A DNA stretch of 64,000 bases. Origin: Candidatus Competibacteraceae bacterium (GTDB lineage: Bacteria; Pseudomonadota; Gammaproteobacteria; Competibacterales; Competibacteraceae). The notes under the pieces were generated by a model. The model searched no databases and was not told where the DNA came from. It saw only the letters and a program-made list of their open reading frames with translations. The position numbers and the translations under genes were made by a program. The stretch covers positions 1,240,001-1,304,000 of the forward strand of contig JADJQQ010000001.1 in assembly GCA_016712625.1 (NCBI GenBank), written 5' to 3'. Positions 54,512-64,000 of the stretch are shown here, piece after piece. Each line of letters opens with the position of its first letter. Position 1 is the first letter of the stretch.

Positions 54512-55096
54512 TTAGGCGGATAGCGCGGTAAACGCTCGCCACCCAGCGAAGGCGGCCAGCACCAAGAACAGACCGCCGCTGACTTGGTGAAGAACAGGGA
54601 TTGGCAAACGCCGTAACAGGGTTTGGCCAGCCAAGACGCCCACTGCCGAGGTGAGCGATAAAGCAAGGGTTCCTCCCACCCAAACGGGTAGCGCCGCTTG
54701 CGTGCTGGCCAGCCCGGCGACCGCCAATTGTGTCTTGTCGCCCAATTCCGCTAAAAAAATCAGCACGAAGGTCGAGAGCAGCACGCTACGACCATCGCGC
54801 TCCCGGACTTCGACGGTTTCTTCTTTGGCCTCTCGTAACGAACGTAGGCCAAAGATCGCGAACAGCATGGCTACGATAGCTGCTATCAGCCATTCCGGCA
54901 ACCATGTGGCGGCGACCGCCCCAAACAGCACCGCTAAAAGATTCAGGATTGCGAACGCGGCTACGGCCCCCAGCAAAACGGGGTAGGGTGGGTGTTTGGC
55001 GGCTAAGGTCATGCAGACGAGCTGCGTTTTATCCCCAAGCTCGGCTAACGCGACTAAGCCCAAGGTTGTTGAGGCAGTTACAAAGAAGTCGCTCAT
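54512..55096 (-). CDS. TMEM165/GDT1 (UPF0016) family cation exporter
   Basis: A 194-residue membrane protein with two homologous halves. Each begins with the signature ELGDKTQ (about residues 19-25 and 119-125) in a hydrophobic helix; about six helices in all, with a charged loop (LREAKEETVEVRERDG) in the middle. Family members export manganese or calcium. The ATG at 55096 (MSDFFVTAS) is used; the longer open frame upstream overlaps the DUF790 gene. It sits between the DUF790 gene and the GGDEF-EAL gene on the same strand. Confidence 0.92.
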   Translation of the reverse strand: MSDFFVTASTTLGLVALAELGDKTQLVCMTLAAKHPPYPVLLGAVAAFAILNLLAVLFGAVAATWLPEWLIAAIVAMLFAIFGLRSLREAKEETVEVRERDGRSVLLSTFVLIFLAELGDKTQLAVAGLASTQAALPVWVGGTLALSLTSAVGVLAGQTLLRRLPIPVLHQVSGGLFLVLAAFAGWRAFTALSA

Positions 55097-55170
55097 CAGG
55101 ATTTGGGAATAACGGGGGATGGGAGTGATAGGGAATTCGGAGAGATTATACAAGGCTAAAGGGCACGTCT

Positions 55171-56352
55171 TTAAAGCGTTCCCGGCTCTAACACGGCCAA
55201 TACCTGCCGCGGTTCGAGCTTGCCTTTGAAAAAGATCACTGGGCCGGGAATATCGCGAAAATCCTCTGCTCCCACATTCAAGCGATCCGAAACGGCCACG
55301 ATTAAATTTGGCATGGCCGCTCGCCGTAGCTTGTCTAGCTTGCGGCGCAAATAATCGGGATGCCAGAAGCCCATGATCTCGATGTGTGCGATCTGGCCGT
55401 TCAAATGACGTAGGGCAAAATCGGGTACGAACACGGTTCCTTTTAAATCGACGATTTCCACTTCGCGCTCCAGCTGCCATGCCGTACCTAATTTGTCCCA
55501 GCGTCGGGCGAAAGTTTCTTCCAGCAGGCTGTCGAATGCGGGCGGAGCGGGTTTCAGCGACTTGAGAGGGGATTGCGAATCCAGTCGATAGCGCAATTCC
55601 TGACCGTCCCGTTGCAAGATGGCTTCTAGCTCCCAACGACTGATTCGCAGGAGGGCCGGTAAAAACATGGCCATTTGCAAACCGTATTTACGGGTCTGCT
55701 TGAACAGGCTGGCGGGACCGTCCACATAGATCTGATAACCGTCGTCCAAATGGCCTTCGACCGCGTACATCAGACCGTGAAATTTGAGATGTTGAAACAA
55801 ACGACGGTACTCGCCAGGGACGTTGCGATGAGCGGTGAGACGTAAAGACGGCGCCGAATAAGGCGAGCCTTGCGCTTGGGCCAGATTGTAACGATCGATC
55901 AAGCGGTCTGGCGTGAAATCCGGCAACACAGCCAATAAGTGGTTTTCTGGTAGATCGGCGTAAAGGGCTTCACGGAGGGTTTCTATCTCCAGCTGATAGC
56001 GTGGCGCAACGATTTCCAGCACTTCCCGTGCCTGAGTTTCACTGTGCGCACCACGCGCGGCCGCCAGCGCGAAGAGTTCGCGCCGTAGCGCTTCCGGCTC
56101 CAATTCGCCAGTCGCCAAGCTGAACTCGGCGTCATTTAGCGCCAAATGGGCAAAGCCGCGCACGATCCGATAATCCGGCGAGTCGCCCTCCAGTGCACGT
56201 AACGCGCACTGCAATTCGCCGCGAGGGCGATGCTGATGCGCGCGGATCACGCTCAACACCTGGTCGGCCCAAACATGCTGCTCGTGGCGCAGAAAGCGCG
56301 GATAGAGTTGAGCACCACGCTTGTACGAAAACAACAATTCCGAAGGTAACAT
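55171..56352 (-). CDS. DUF790 protein (Bax1-like nuclease)
   Basis: A 393-residue DUF790 protein. Archaeal members (Bax1) bind XPB helicase and cut DNA bubbles at the ss/ds junction. The C-terminal nuclease-like part is visible as TVFVPDFALRHLNGQIAHIE followed by IMGFWHPDYLRRKLDKLRRA, a PD-(D/E)xK-type arrangement. The N-terminus starts MLPSELLFSYKRGAQLYPRFL, as in the family. It begins 6 bp after the XPB-like helicase, so the two form an operon and probably a complex for DNA repair. Confidence 0.9.
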   Translation of the reverse strand: MLPSELLFSYKRGAQLYPRFLRHEQHVWADQVLSVIRAHQHRPRGELQCALRALEGDSPDYRIVRGFAHLALNDAEFSLATGELEPEALRRELFALAAARGAHSETQAREVLEIVAPRYQLEIETLREALYADLPENHLLAVLPDFTPDRLIDRYNLAQAQGSPYSAPSLRLTAHRNVPGEYRRLFQHLKFHGLMYAVEGHLDDGYQIYVDGPASLFKQTRKYGLQMAMFLPALLRISRWELEAILQRDGQELRYRLDSQSPLKSLKPAPPAFDSLLEETFARRWDKLGTAWQLEREVEIVDLKGTVFVPDFALRHLNGQIAHIEIMGFWHPDYLRRKLDKLRRAAMPNLIVAVSDRLNVGAEDFRDIPGPVIFFKGKLEPRQVLAVLEPGTL

Positions 56353-56358
56353 CTATCG

Positions 56359-56676
56359 CTATGTTCCTTCGTCGTCGCGATCTTGACTTTCTCGCCCACG
56401 CTCGCTGGCAGCTGAAGGATTTGCAGAGTCGAACAGCGCCAAGGTGGCCTCGATCCGTTCCGCTTTTCGGTTGATCTCCGGGGGTGCGCGACGGCGGTCA
56501 GCCACACGTTCCTCGCGAGTCTCTTTAGCAATAACTTCGTACAGAACAGCCTGTTTAGCCGCAACGCCCCGTCGCAGGATGCGGCCCAGGCGCTGGATGA
56601 ATTCCCTTGCCGAAGCGCTGCCGGACAGGATTACCCCCACTGAAGCGTCGGGTACGTCCACGCCTTCATTGAGCAC
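56359..56676 (-). CDS. XPB-like helicase, C-terminal part (frameshifted)
   Basis: The 105 residues carry the end of helicase domain 2: LNEGVDVPDASVGVILSGSA and motif VI EFIQRLGRILRRG, followed by an Arg/Glu-rich tail (EERVADRRRAPPEINRKAE). The same frame is open a little further upstream and there encodes YTAIVTSN, the usual lead-in to motif V. It belongs to the same gene as the N-terminal part at 56678-57886, cut by two single-base losses. Only 6 bp separate its stop from the DUF790 gene. Confidence 0.85.
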   Translation of the reverse strand: MLNEGVDVPDASVGVILSGSASAREFIQRLGRILRRGVAAKQAVLYEVIAKETREERVADRRRAPPEINRKAERIEATLALFDSANPSAASERGRESQDRDDEGT

Positions 56677-56677
56677 A

Positions 56678-57886
56678 TTACTGGTGACAATGGCCGTGTA
56701 AACCCCGATTTAAAGCCATCCAAAAAGCCTGACGTTCCTTGATCGCCGTTTGGTGAGTCAAACAGGGAATCAAAAAACGCTGTGAGACTTCGTAAGCCGT
56801 AGCGTTGTCTTCAGTGAAAATAACAGTCTTGGCGCCGGGGTGATTGGCGAAAACCATCCCAAGCGCGCGTAGTTTTCCAGGAGTGGCATGGGCGATGCGT
56901 CGCGCGTCGCGGTGGGCGCGCATGGCGCGGCGACCTTCAACGCTACGCGCCGACAACATCACGAAACGGTTCCAACCTTCCAAGGTACTCAACGATAGCC
57001 GGTTAGCCTGTAAAAAGGCGTTCCGCTCATCCAGTGCTTGCTGATACGCTAGCCGTTCGGCCGCGGAAAGATCGACATAAATGGGCCGTATCTGAAAAGC
57101 GGCCAAGACCTCGCCGGCCAGTTGTTCGGGTTTTTTGCGATAGATGATAGGGCCAACCAGCGCTGGTAGATCAAGCTCTCGGCCGTCGCTACGTTCTGGG
57201 GTGGCGGTCAAGCCTAATCGGTAGGGCGCTAATGAGAATTCAGCGATAATCCGGTAAAACTCCGACGGAAGATGATGGACTTCATCGAAGATCAACAGAC
57301 CGAAGCGGTCGCCCAGGCGGTCGATATGACGTGCGGCGGAGTCGTAGGTGGCGATAGTGAGCGCTTGCGGCTCATGGTAACCGCCGCCGATGAGACCGAT
57401 TTCCTGGTCAGGAAATGCCGCCCGCAGCAGGGCATACCATTGTTGCATTAAATCGAGGGTTGGAACCACGATTAACCCATCCCGTCGCGCCCACGACAGC
57501 GCCAGCAGTCCAAGCAGCGTTTTGCCCGCTCCGGTCGGCAATACCACCACACCCCGTCCTTTCGCCGCTTGCCATGCCGCCAGCGCTTCCTGCTGGTGAG
57601 GATAGGGGGTCATCGTCAGCGTACAACCCAAATCCCGCAATCGGTAGCGCGGTGCTTGGTTGCGGGCCAGCTCGCGCTTCAACTGGCTGATAACATCACT
57701 GTAACAGCTGGCTGGGGCACGGTAGGCGTTCACACGGGGATCGTAACAAAACCAAGTGTCCAATCCCTTCGGGAGCTTATCGACACCTTCCAGTAATAAA
57801 GTGCCTCGATCGAAGAGAAGCTGGCTTTCATGATCATTGCGCCCCGTATGATAGAGGCCAGCAGTATCTTTGATGCGATGGCTCAT
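56678..57886 (-). CDS. XPB-like SF2 helicase, N-terminal part (frameshifted)
   Basis: The 402-residue frame covers an N-terminal domain (DTWFCYDPRVNAYRAPAS) and the first RecA fold. Motifs are Walker A LPTGAGKTLLG, DEVHH (motif II) and LTATPER (motif III), then the thumb-like insertion and start of domain 2 (KTVIFTEDNATAYEV). XPB helicases unwind DNA in repair. Homology is lost at KERQAF, where two runs seem one base short (A5 at 56722-56726 and C4 at 56703-56706). Restoring both gives QAFLDGFKSGVYTAIVTSNV, which continues into the C-terminal part, about 508 residues in all. Confidence 0.9.
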   Translation of the reverse strand: MSHRIKDTAGLYHTGRNDHESQLLFDRGTLLLEGVDKLPKGLDTWFCYDPRVNAYRAPASCYSDVISQLKRELARNQAPRYRLRDLGCTLTMTPYPHQQEALAAWQAAKGRGVVVLPTGAGKTLLGLLALSWARRDGLIVVPTLDLMQQWYALLRAAFPDQEIGLIGGGYHEPQALTIATYDSAARHIDRLGDRFGLLIFDEVHHLPSEFYRIIAEFSLAPYRLGLTATPERSDGRELDLPALVGPIIYRKKPEQLAGEVLAAFQIRPIYVDLSAAERLAYQQALDERNAFLQANRLSLSTLEGWNRFVMLSARSVEGRRAMRAHRDARRIAHATPGKLRALGMVFANHPGAKTVIFTEDNATAYEVSQRFLIPCLTHQTAIKERQAFWMALNRGLHGHCHQ

Positions 57887-57966
57887 TGACTTACAGCTAA
57901 GAGATGAACAAACACGCTGAGGCCAGCCTCGAAAAACTTCTCTGACGGTTGATTATTTCGTTATGC

Positions 57967-58016
57967 GGCTCAAACAACAAGGGCGATCCATCACGGTCGC
58001 CCTTGTTGTTTGAGCC
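57967..58016. terminator. Perfect 20-bp stem terminator of the DUF11 gene
   Basis: GGCTCAAACAACAAGGGCGA (57967-57986) pairs perfectly with 57997-58016 around a 10-base loop. It begins 18 bp after the DUF11 protein stop on the minus strand. The lower stem is T-rich on both strands, so it may end transcription in both directions and shield the helicase operon. Confidence 0.8.
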
Positions 58017-58034
58017 TAATCCTGAAGCTAGGCT

Positions 58035-61000
58035 TTATCGCAATGTTTTCCTTGTTGGCCGAACGGCCTGGCCCAAGTAGCTCCAACCCATCAGTAATAG
58101 CAGTCCTAGCAAGGCTAACAGATTTACCGGCGATAGCGTTGGAATGTCAGCCACAGCCTCTGTGGTTCCGCCGTTGCCGGTGGCATCGGTGTTGTCAGCG
58201 GAGTTCGGGTCCGGCACTGGGCTGGTCACGCTGGCCATATTGTCGAACGTACCAGCCGCATTGATGATAGCAGTCACTGTCACCGTAGCGGTGGCTCCCG
58301 CCGCCAAACTCGCTAGAGTACAAGGCAAAGCGGTACACGCCCCACTCACTGTCTGAATGGTGAGATTAGTCGGCGTGTCGCTGATCCGAACCTGGGTGGC
58401 CGTACTAGGGCCAGCATTGTGAACTTCCAGCGTATAGGTGAGCGTCTGCCCTACGGTGTACGGCGCTGGCGTTTCCAACGTCTTGCTTAGCGAGATATCC
58501 GCCTGTTGTACCGGGTTATTGATAGCAGTGTCCGTATTATTACCGGGTGTGGGGTCGTTCACCCCCACTGGTGGTGTCACTGTGGCGGTGTTGGTTAAGT
58601 CGCCGGTCGTTGCTGCGGGCACCGTGCCGGTGAGGGTGAAGGTGACGCTACCGCCGCTGGGCACGGTGACCAGGGCGTCGATGTTGCCGGTGCCGCTGGC
58701 TACGCCACAAATCGCACCGCCCGACGGTGTGCAGGCCCAGGCGAAGCCGGTCAGCTGAACGGGCACGGTGTCCTGCACCCGGGCGTTGGTGGCGTCGCTC
58801 GGTCCGGCGTTGTTGACGGTAATCGTGTAGGTCAGCGGCTGGCCCGGCACGCAGGGGTTCGGCGTGCTGGCCTTGCTCAGCGACAGGTCGGCGCGGGCGT
58901 TCACCGCGTTGTTGTCAGTGTCGCTGTTATTGCCAGGTATAGGGTCGTTCACCTCTGCTGGCGGTGTCACTGTGGCGGTGTTGGTTAAGCCGCCGGTCGT
59001 TCCTGCGGGCACCGTGCCGGTGAGGGTGAAGGTGACGCTAGCTCCATTTGGAATCGTGACTAGAGCGTTGATGTTGCCGGTGCCGCTGGCAATCCCGCAA
59101 ATCGCTCCTCTTACCGGCGCGCAGGCCCAGGTGAACCCAGCTAACGGTGCGGGTAAGGCATCTTGCACCCGGGCGTTGGTGGCGTCGCTCGGTCCGGCGT
59201 TGTTGACGGTAATCGTGTAGGTCAGCGGCTGACCCGGCACGTAGGGGTTCGGCGCGCTGCTCTTGCTGATTGACAGATCAGCTGCCGCATCTGTCGGATT
59301 GGTATCCGTGCCGGTGTTGTTGCCGGGCGTGGGATCGGTCACGCCGGCTGGCGGACTGATCGTGGCGGTGTTGATAAGCGGGACGATGGGTCCGGTGGGG
59401 GCGGTGCCGGTGAGGGTGAAGGTGACGCTACCGCCGCTGGGCACGGTGACCAGGGCGTCGATGTTGCCGGTGCCGCTGGCGGTGGCGCAGCTCGCGCCGG
59501 CGCTGGTCGGGGCGCAGGTCCAGATGAAGCCGGCTAATGGTGCGGGTAAGGCATCTTGCACCCGGGCGTTGGTGGCGTCGCTCGGTCCGGCGTTGTTGAC
59601 GGTAATCGTGTAGGTCAGCGGCTGGCCCGGCACGTAGGGGTTCGGCGTGCTGGCCTTGCTCAGCGACAGGTCGGCGCGGGCGTTCACCGCGTTGTTGTCA
59701 GTGTCGCTGTTATTGCCAGGTATAGGGTCGTTCACCTCTGCTGGCGGTGTCACTGTGGCGGTGTTGGTTAAGCCGCCGGTCGTTCCTGCGGGCACCGTGC
59801 CGGTGAGGGTGAAGGTGATGCCGCCGCCGCTGGGCACGGTGACCAGGGCGTCGATGTTGCCGGTGCCGCTGGCGGTGGCGCAGCTCGCGCCGGCGCTGGC
59901 CGGGGCGCAGGTCCAGGCGAAGCCGGCCAGTTGAACGGGCACGGTGTCCTGCACCCGGGCGTTGGTGGCGTCGCTCGGTCCGGCGTTGTTGACGGTAATC
60001 GTGTAGGTCAGCGGCTGGCCCGGCACGTAGGGGTTCGGCGCGCTGCTCTTGCTGATTGACAGATCAGCTGCCGCATCTGTCGGATTGGTATCCGTGCCGG
60101 TGTTGTTACCGGGCGTGGGGTCGGTGACGCCGGCCGGCGGACTGATCGTCGCGGTGTTGATAAGCGGGACGATGGGTCCGGCGGGGGCGGTGCCGGTGAG
60201 GGTGAAGGTGACACTACCACCGCTGGGCACGGTGACCAGGGCGTCGATGTTGCCGGTGCCGCTGGCGGTGGCGCAGCTCGCGCCGGCGCTGGCCGGGGCG
60301 CAGGTCCAGGCGAAGCCGGCCAGTTGAACGGGCACGGTGTCCTGCACCCGGGCGTTGGTGGCGTCGCTCGGTCCGGCGTTGTTGACGGTAATCGTGTAGG
60401 TCAGCGGCTGGCCCGGCACGTAGGGGTTCGGCGTGCTGGCCTTGCTCAGCGACAGGTCGGCGCGGGCGTCGGCCGGATTGGTGTCGGTGCCGGTGTTGTT
60501 GCCGGGCGTGGGGTCGGTGACGCCGGCCGGCGGACTGACCGTGGCGGTGTTGACCAGGGACACGATCGGGCCGGCGGGGGCGGTGCCGGTGAGGGTGAAG
60601 GTGACGCTGTCGCCGCTGGGCACGGTGACCAGGGCGTCGATGTTGCCGGTGCCGCTGGCAATCCCGCAAACCGCGCCGCCCGACGGGGCGCAGGTCCAGG
60701 CGAAGCCGGCCAGTTGAACGGGCACGGTGTCCTGCACCCGGGCGTTGGTGGCGTCGCTCGGTCCGGCGTTGTTGACGGTAATCGTGTAGGTCAGCGGCTG
60801 GCCCGGCACGTAGGGGTTCGGCGTGCTGGCCTTGCTCAGCGACAGGTCGGCGCGGGCGTCAGCCGGATTGGTGTCGGTGCCGGTGTTGTTGCCGGGCGTG
60901 GGGTCGGTGACGCCGGCCGGCGGACTGACCGTGGCGGTGTTGACCAGGGGACACGATCGGGCCGGCGGGGGCGGTGCCGGTGAGGGTGAAGGTGACGCTG

Positions 61001-64000
61001 TCGCCGCTGGGCACGGTGACCAGGGCGTCGATGTTGCCGGTGCCGCTGGCAATCCCGCAAACCGCGCCGCCCGACGGGGCGCAGGTCCAGGCGAAGCCGG
61101 CCAGTTGAACGGGCACGGTGTCCTGCACCCGGGCGTTGGTGGCGTCGCTCGGTCCGGCGTTGTTGACGGTAATCGTGTAGGTCAGCGGCTGGCCCGGCAC
61201 GTAGGGGTTCGGCGTGCTGGCCTTGCTCAGCGACAGGTCGGCGCGGGCGTCGGCCGGATTGGTGTCGGTGCCGGTGTTGTTGCCGGGCGTGGGGTCGGTG
61301 ACGCCAGCCGGCGGACTGACCGTGGCGGTGTTGACCAGGGACACGATCGGGCCGGCGGGGGCGGTGCCGGTGAGGGTGAAGGTGACACTACCACCGCTGG
61401 GCACGGTGACCAGGGCGTCGATGTTGCCGGTGCCGCTGGCGGTGGCGCAGCTCGCGCCGGCGCTGGCCGGGGCGCAGGTCCAGGCGAAGCCGGCCAGTTG
61501 AACGGGCACGGTGTCCTGCACCCGGGCGTTGGTGGCGTCGCTCGGTCCGGCGTTGTTGACGGTAATCGTGTAGGTCAGCGGCTGGCCCGGCACGTAGGGG
61601 TTCGGCGTGCTGGCCTTGCTCAGCGACAGGTCGGCGCGGGCGTCGGCCGGATTGGTGTCGGTGCCGGTGTTGTTGCCGGGCGTGGGGTCGGTGACGCCGG
61701 CCGGCGGACTGACCGTGGCGGTGTTGACCAGGGACACGATCGGCCGGCGGGGGCGGTGCCGGTGAGGGTGAAGGTGACGCCGCCGCCGCTGGGCACGGTG
61801 ACCAGGGCGTCGATGTTGCCGGTGCCGCTGGCGGTGGCGCAGCTCGCGCCGGCGCTGGCCGGGGCGCAGGTCCAGGCGAAGCCGGCCAGTTGAACGGGCA
61901 CGGTGTCCTGCACCCGGGCGTTGGTGGCGTCGCTCGGTCCGGCGTTGTTGACGGTAATCGTGTAGGTCAGCGGCTGGCCCGGCACGTAGGGGTTCGGCGT
62001 GCTGGCCTTGCTCAGCGACAGGTCGGCGCGGGCGTCGGCCGGATTGGTGTCGGTGCCGGTGTTGTTGCCGGGCGTGGGGTCGGTGACGCCGGCCGGCGGA
62101 CTGACCGTGGCGGTGTTGACCAGGGACACGATCGGACCGGCGGGGGCGGTGCCGGTGAGGGTGAAGGTGACGCTGTCGCCGCTGGGCACGGTGACCAGGG
62201 CGTCGATGTTGCCGGTGCCGCTGGCAATCCCGCAAACCGCGCCGGCCCGACGGGGCGCAGGTCCAGGCGAAGCCGGCCAGTTGAACGGGCACGGTGTCCT
62301 GCACCCGGGCGTTGGTGGCGTCGCTCGGTCCGGCGTTGTTGACGGTAATCGTGTAGGTCAGCGGCTGGCCCGGCACGTAGGGTTCGGCGTGCTGGCCTTG
62401 CTCAGCGACAGGTCGGCGCGGGCGTCGGCCGCTGGACGGGGCGCAGGTCCAGGCGAAGCCGGCCAGTTGAACGGGCACGGTGTCCTGCACCCGGGCGTTG
62501 GTGGCGTCGCTCGGTCCGGCGTTGTTGACGGTAATCGTGTAGGTCAGCGGCTGGCCCGGCACGTAGGGGTTCGGCGTGCTGGCCTTGCTCAGCGACAGGT
62601 CGGCGCGGGCGTCGGCCGGATTGGTGTCGGTGCCGGTGTTGTTGCCGGGCGTGGGGTCGGTGACGCCGGCCGGCGGACTGACCGTGGCGGTGTTGACCAG
62701 GGACACGATCGGGCCGGCGGGGGCGGTGCCGGTGAGGGTGAAGGTGACGCCGCCGCCGCTGGGCACGGTGACCAGGGCGTCGATGTTGCCGGTGCCGCTG
62801 GCGGTGGCGCAAACCGCGCCGGCGCTGGCCGGGGCGCAGGTCCAGGCGAAGCCGGCCAGTTGAACGGGCACGGTGTCCTGCACCCGGGCGTTGGTGGCGT
62901 CGCTCGGTCCGGCGTTGTTGACGGTAATCGTGTAGGTCAGCGGCTGGCCCGGCACGTAGGGGTTCGGCGTGCTGGCCTTGCTCAGCGACAGGTCGGCGCG
63001 GGCGTCGGCCGGATTGGTGTCGGTGCCGGTGTTGTTGCCGGGCGTGGGGTCGGTGACGCCGGCCGGCGGACTGACCGTGGCGGTGTTGACCAGGGACACG
63101 ATCGGGCCGGCGGGGGCGGTGCCGGTGAGGGTGAAGGTGACGCTGTCGCCGCTGGGCACGGTGACCAGGGCGTCGATGTTGCCGGTGCCGCTGGCAATCC
63201 CGCAAACCGCGCCGCCCGACGGGGCGCAGGTCCAGGCGAAGCCGGCCAGTTGAACGGGCACGGTGTCCTGCACCCGGGCGTTGGTGGCGTCGCTCGGTCC
63301 GGCGTTGTTGACGGTAATCGTGTAGGTCAGCGGCTGGCCCGGCACGTAGGGGTTCGGCGTGCTGGCCTTGCTCAGCGACAGGTCGGCGCGGGCGTCGGCC
63401 GGATTGGTGTCGGTGCCGATGTTGTTGCCGGGCGTGGGGTCGGTGACGCCGGCCGGCGGACTGACCGTGGCGGTGTTGACCAGGGACACGATCGGACCGG
63501 CGGGGGCGGTGCCGGTGAGGGTGAAGGTGACGCTGCCGCCGCTGGGCACGGTGACCAGGGCGTCGATGTTGCCGGTGCCGCTGGCGGTGGCGCAGCTCGC
63601 GCCGGCGCTGGCCGGGGCGCAGGTCCAGGCGAAGCCGGCCAGTTGAACGGGCACGGTGTCCTGCACCCGGGCGTTGGTGGCGTCGCTCGGTCCGGCGTTG
63701 TTGACGGTAATCGTGTAGGTCAGCGGCTGGCCCGGCACGTAGGGGTTCGGCGTGCTGGCCTTGCTCAGCGACAGGTCGGCGGTAGTGCTTAGCGGTGTGG
63801 AAACGGTCGCTGTGTTTGAACCTGCGTCAGGATCGGGTGTGGTCGAGGATACCGAGGCGCTATTCTCTATCGGTACAGCTCCACTGTAATCAGCCGGCAC
63901 CAGATAAGTAGCCGTGATGACGCGATTTTCTCCGGCGGGCACTGTACCCAAAGCGCACGGAAACGCCGTGGTGCACGCAGTGCTGTTAGCGATGAAAGTC
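58035..64000 (-). CDS. Giant DUF11 repeat surface protein with IPTL-CTERM (partial, frameshifted)
   Basis: The 5' end is outside the window; at least 1,980 residues are inside. The protein consists of about 14 near-identical DUF11-type beta-sandwich repeats of 130-131 residues, each with NPYVPGQPLTYTITVNNAGP and ending NTATVSPPAG. A more divergent unit (DISLSKTLETPAPYTVGQ) follows them. The C-terminus has ADIPTLSPVNLLALLGLLLL then a basic tail, an IPTL-CTERM sorting signal for an envelope anchoring system. The frame is broken by single-base differences between repeat copies (near 60950, 61743, 62243 and 62380) and by a short-repeat junction at 62430. All are probably assembly or sequencing faults. 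A role in adhesion or a surface layer is inferred. Confidence 0.88.
58860..63785. repeat. Tandem array of about 14 DUF11-coding repeats (390/393 bp)
   Basis: The motif CTTGCTCAGCGACAGGTCGG, or its variant with GCTGATTGACAGATC, recurs every 390 or 393 bp. Units between 60400 and 63780 are nearly identical in DNA, while those between 58860 and 60400 are more mixed. Two sequence types alternate in the middle of the unit (Ser-Gly-Gly-Ala-Val-Cys-Gly-Ile and Ala-Ser-Ala-Gly-Ala-Ser-Cys-Ala), which accounts for the 3-bp difference. One unit at about 62405-62590 is only 185 bp long. Confidence 0.9.

Noticed and set aside
54097..55096. A manganese riboswitch (yybP-ykoY type) in front of the GDT1-type gene
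   Set aside because: Only 74 bp separate it from the DUF790 gene, and no conserved loop sequences of that riboswitch were seen.
58860..63785. Regular repeats that might be taken for a CRISPR array
   Set aside because: Units are 390-393 bp, continuous, and encode a protein domain; there are no short repeats with unique spacers and no cas genes.
61999..63792. Long plus-strand open frame (597 codons, Gly/Arg-rich) inside the DUF11 array
   Set aside because: It is the complement of repeated, GC-rich coding DNA; the period and composition follow the minus-strand repeats, and the product has no plausible fold or start signal.

Overview
The window reads as chromosomal DNA of a gammaproteobacterium. 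The evidence is the lptD-surA-rsmA order, an apaH-folA pair, a homodimeric-type pyruvate dehydrogenase E1 (AceE), a KdgR of enterobacterial type, HexR-like regulation and FdxA/YajD/YdhR homologues. A Competibacter-like relative would fit (Entner-Doudoroff genes, PTS-free sugar-acid uptake), but that is only a guess. No rRNA, tRNA, CRISPR array or insertion sequence was seen.

Layout. 1-5354 (+): end of lptD, then surA, rsmA, an HNH protein, a 7Fe ferredoxin, a thioredoxin-TPR chaperone and an unrecognised helical-repeat protein. 5430-24850 (-): a roughly 19 kb run for uronic-acid catabolism. In transcription order it is terC, uxaB, kdgK, uxuA, an SDR reductase, a TRAP transporter (dctP, dctQ, dctM), uxaC, uxaA/garD, ydhR, eda, a second PfkB kinase, yeaD, yhcH, pta and a GH3 lipoprotein. 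25244-27751 (+): kduI, kduD and kdgR, divergent from it, with two near-identical KdgR-like operators between. 27860-29822 (-): a frameshifted class III fructose-1,6-bisphosphatase. 30084-34870 (-): a gntP-gntK-edd operon, divergent from hexR (+), with HexR-type palindromes between. 36101-37440: remains of an AraC regulator and an alpha/beta hydrolase. 37507-43563 (-): aceE-aceF-lpdA. 44172-51004: YgjP-like protein, then folA, apaH, an AcvB/VirJ protein, a wrecked mprF, nudB and a frameshifted aspS. 51287-57886 (-): a PAS-PAS-GAF-GGDEF-EAL protein, a GDT1-type exporter, and a DUF790 (Bax1) plus XPB-like helicase pair. 58035-64000 (-): a very large DUF11 repeat protein with an IPTL-CTERM tail, running off the end of the window.

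How it fits together. Galacturonate and glucuronate enter through the TRAP system and are isomerised by UxaC. They are reduced by UxaB or the SDR and dehydrated by UxaA or UxuA to KDG. Unsaturated uronates from pectin or alginate-like polymers reach KDG through KduI and KduD. KdgK and Eda turn KDG into pyruvate and glyceraldehyde-3-phosphate. Gluconate joins through GntP, GntK and Edd at KDPG, and the pyruvate dehydrogenase genes lie downstream. The window thus holds two converging routes to pyruvate with their two likely regulators, KdgR and HexR.

Caution. Several genes carry single-base shifts in homopolymer runs: aspS, the XPB-like helicase (twice), fbp, probably kdgK, and the DUF11 repeats. 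Because aspS is essential, at least part of these are probably sequence errors. The mprF, AraC and hydrolase remnants have larger lesions and look like real decay. No clearly undescribed system is proven here. The best candidates for a closer look are the bacterial XPB-Bax1 pair, the AcvB/VirJ protein left without its MprF partner, and the DUF11 repeat giant.
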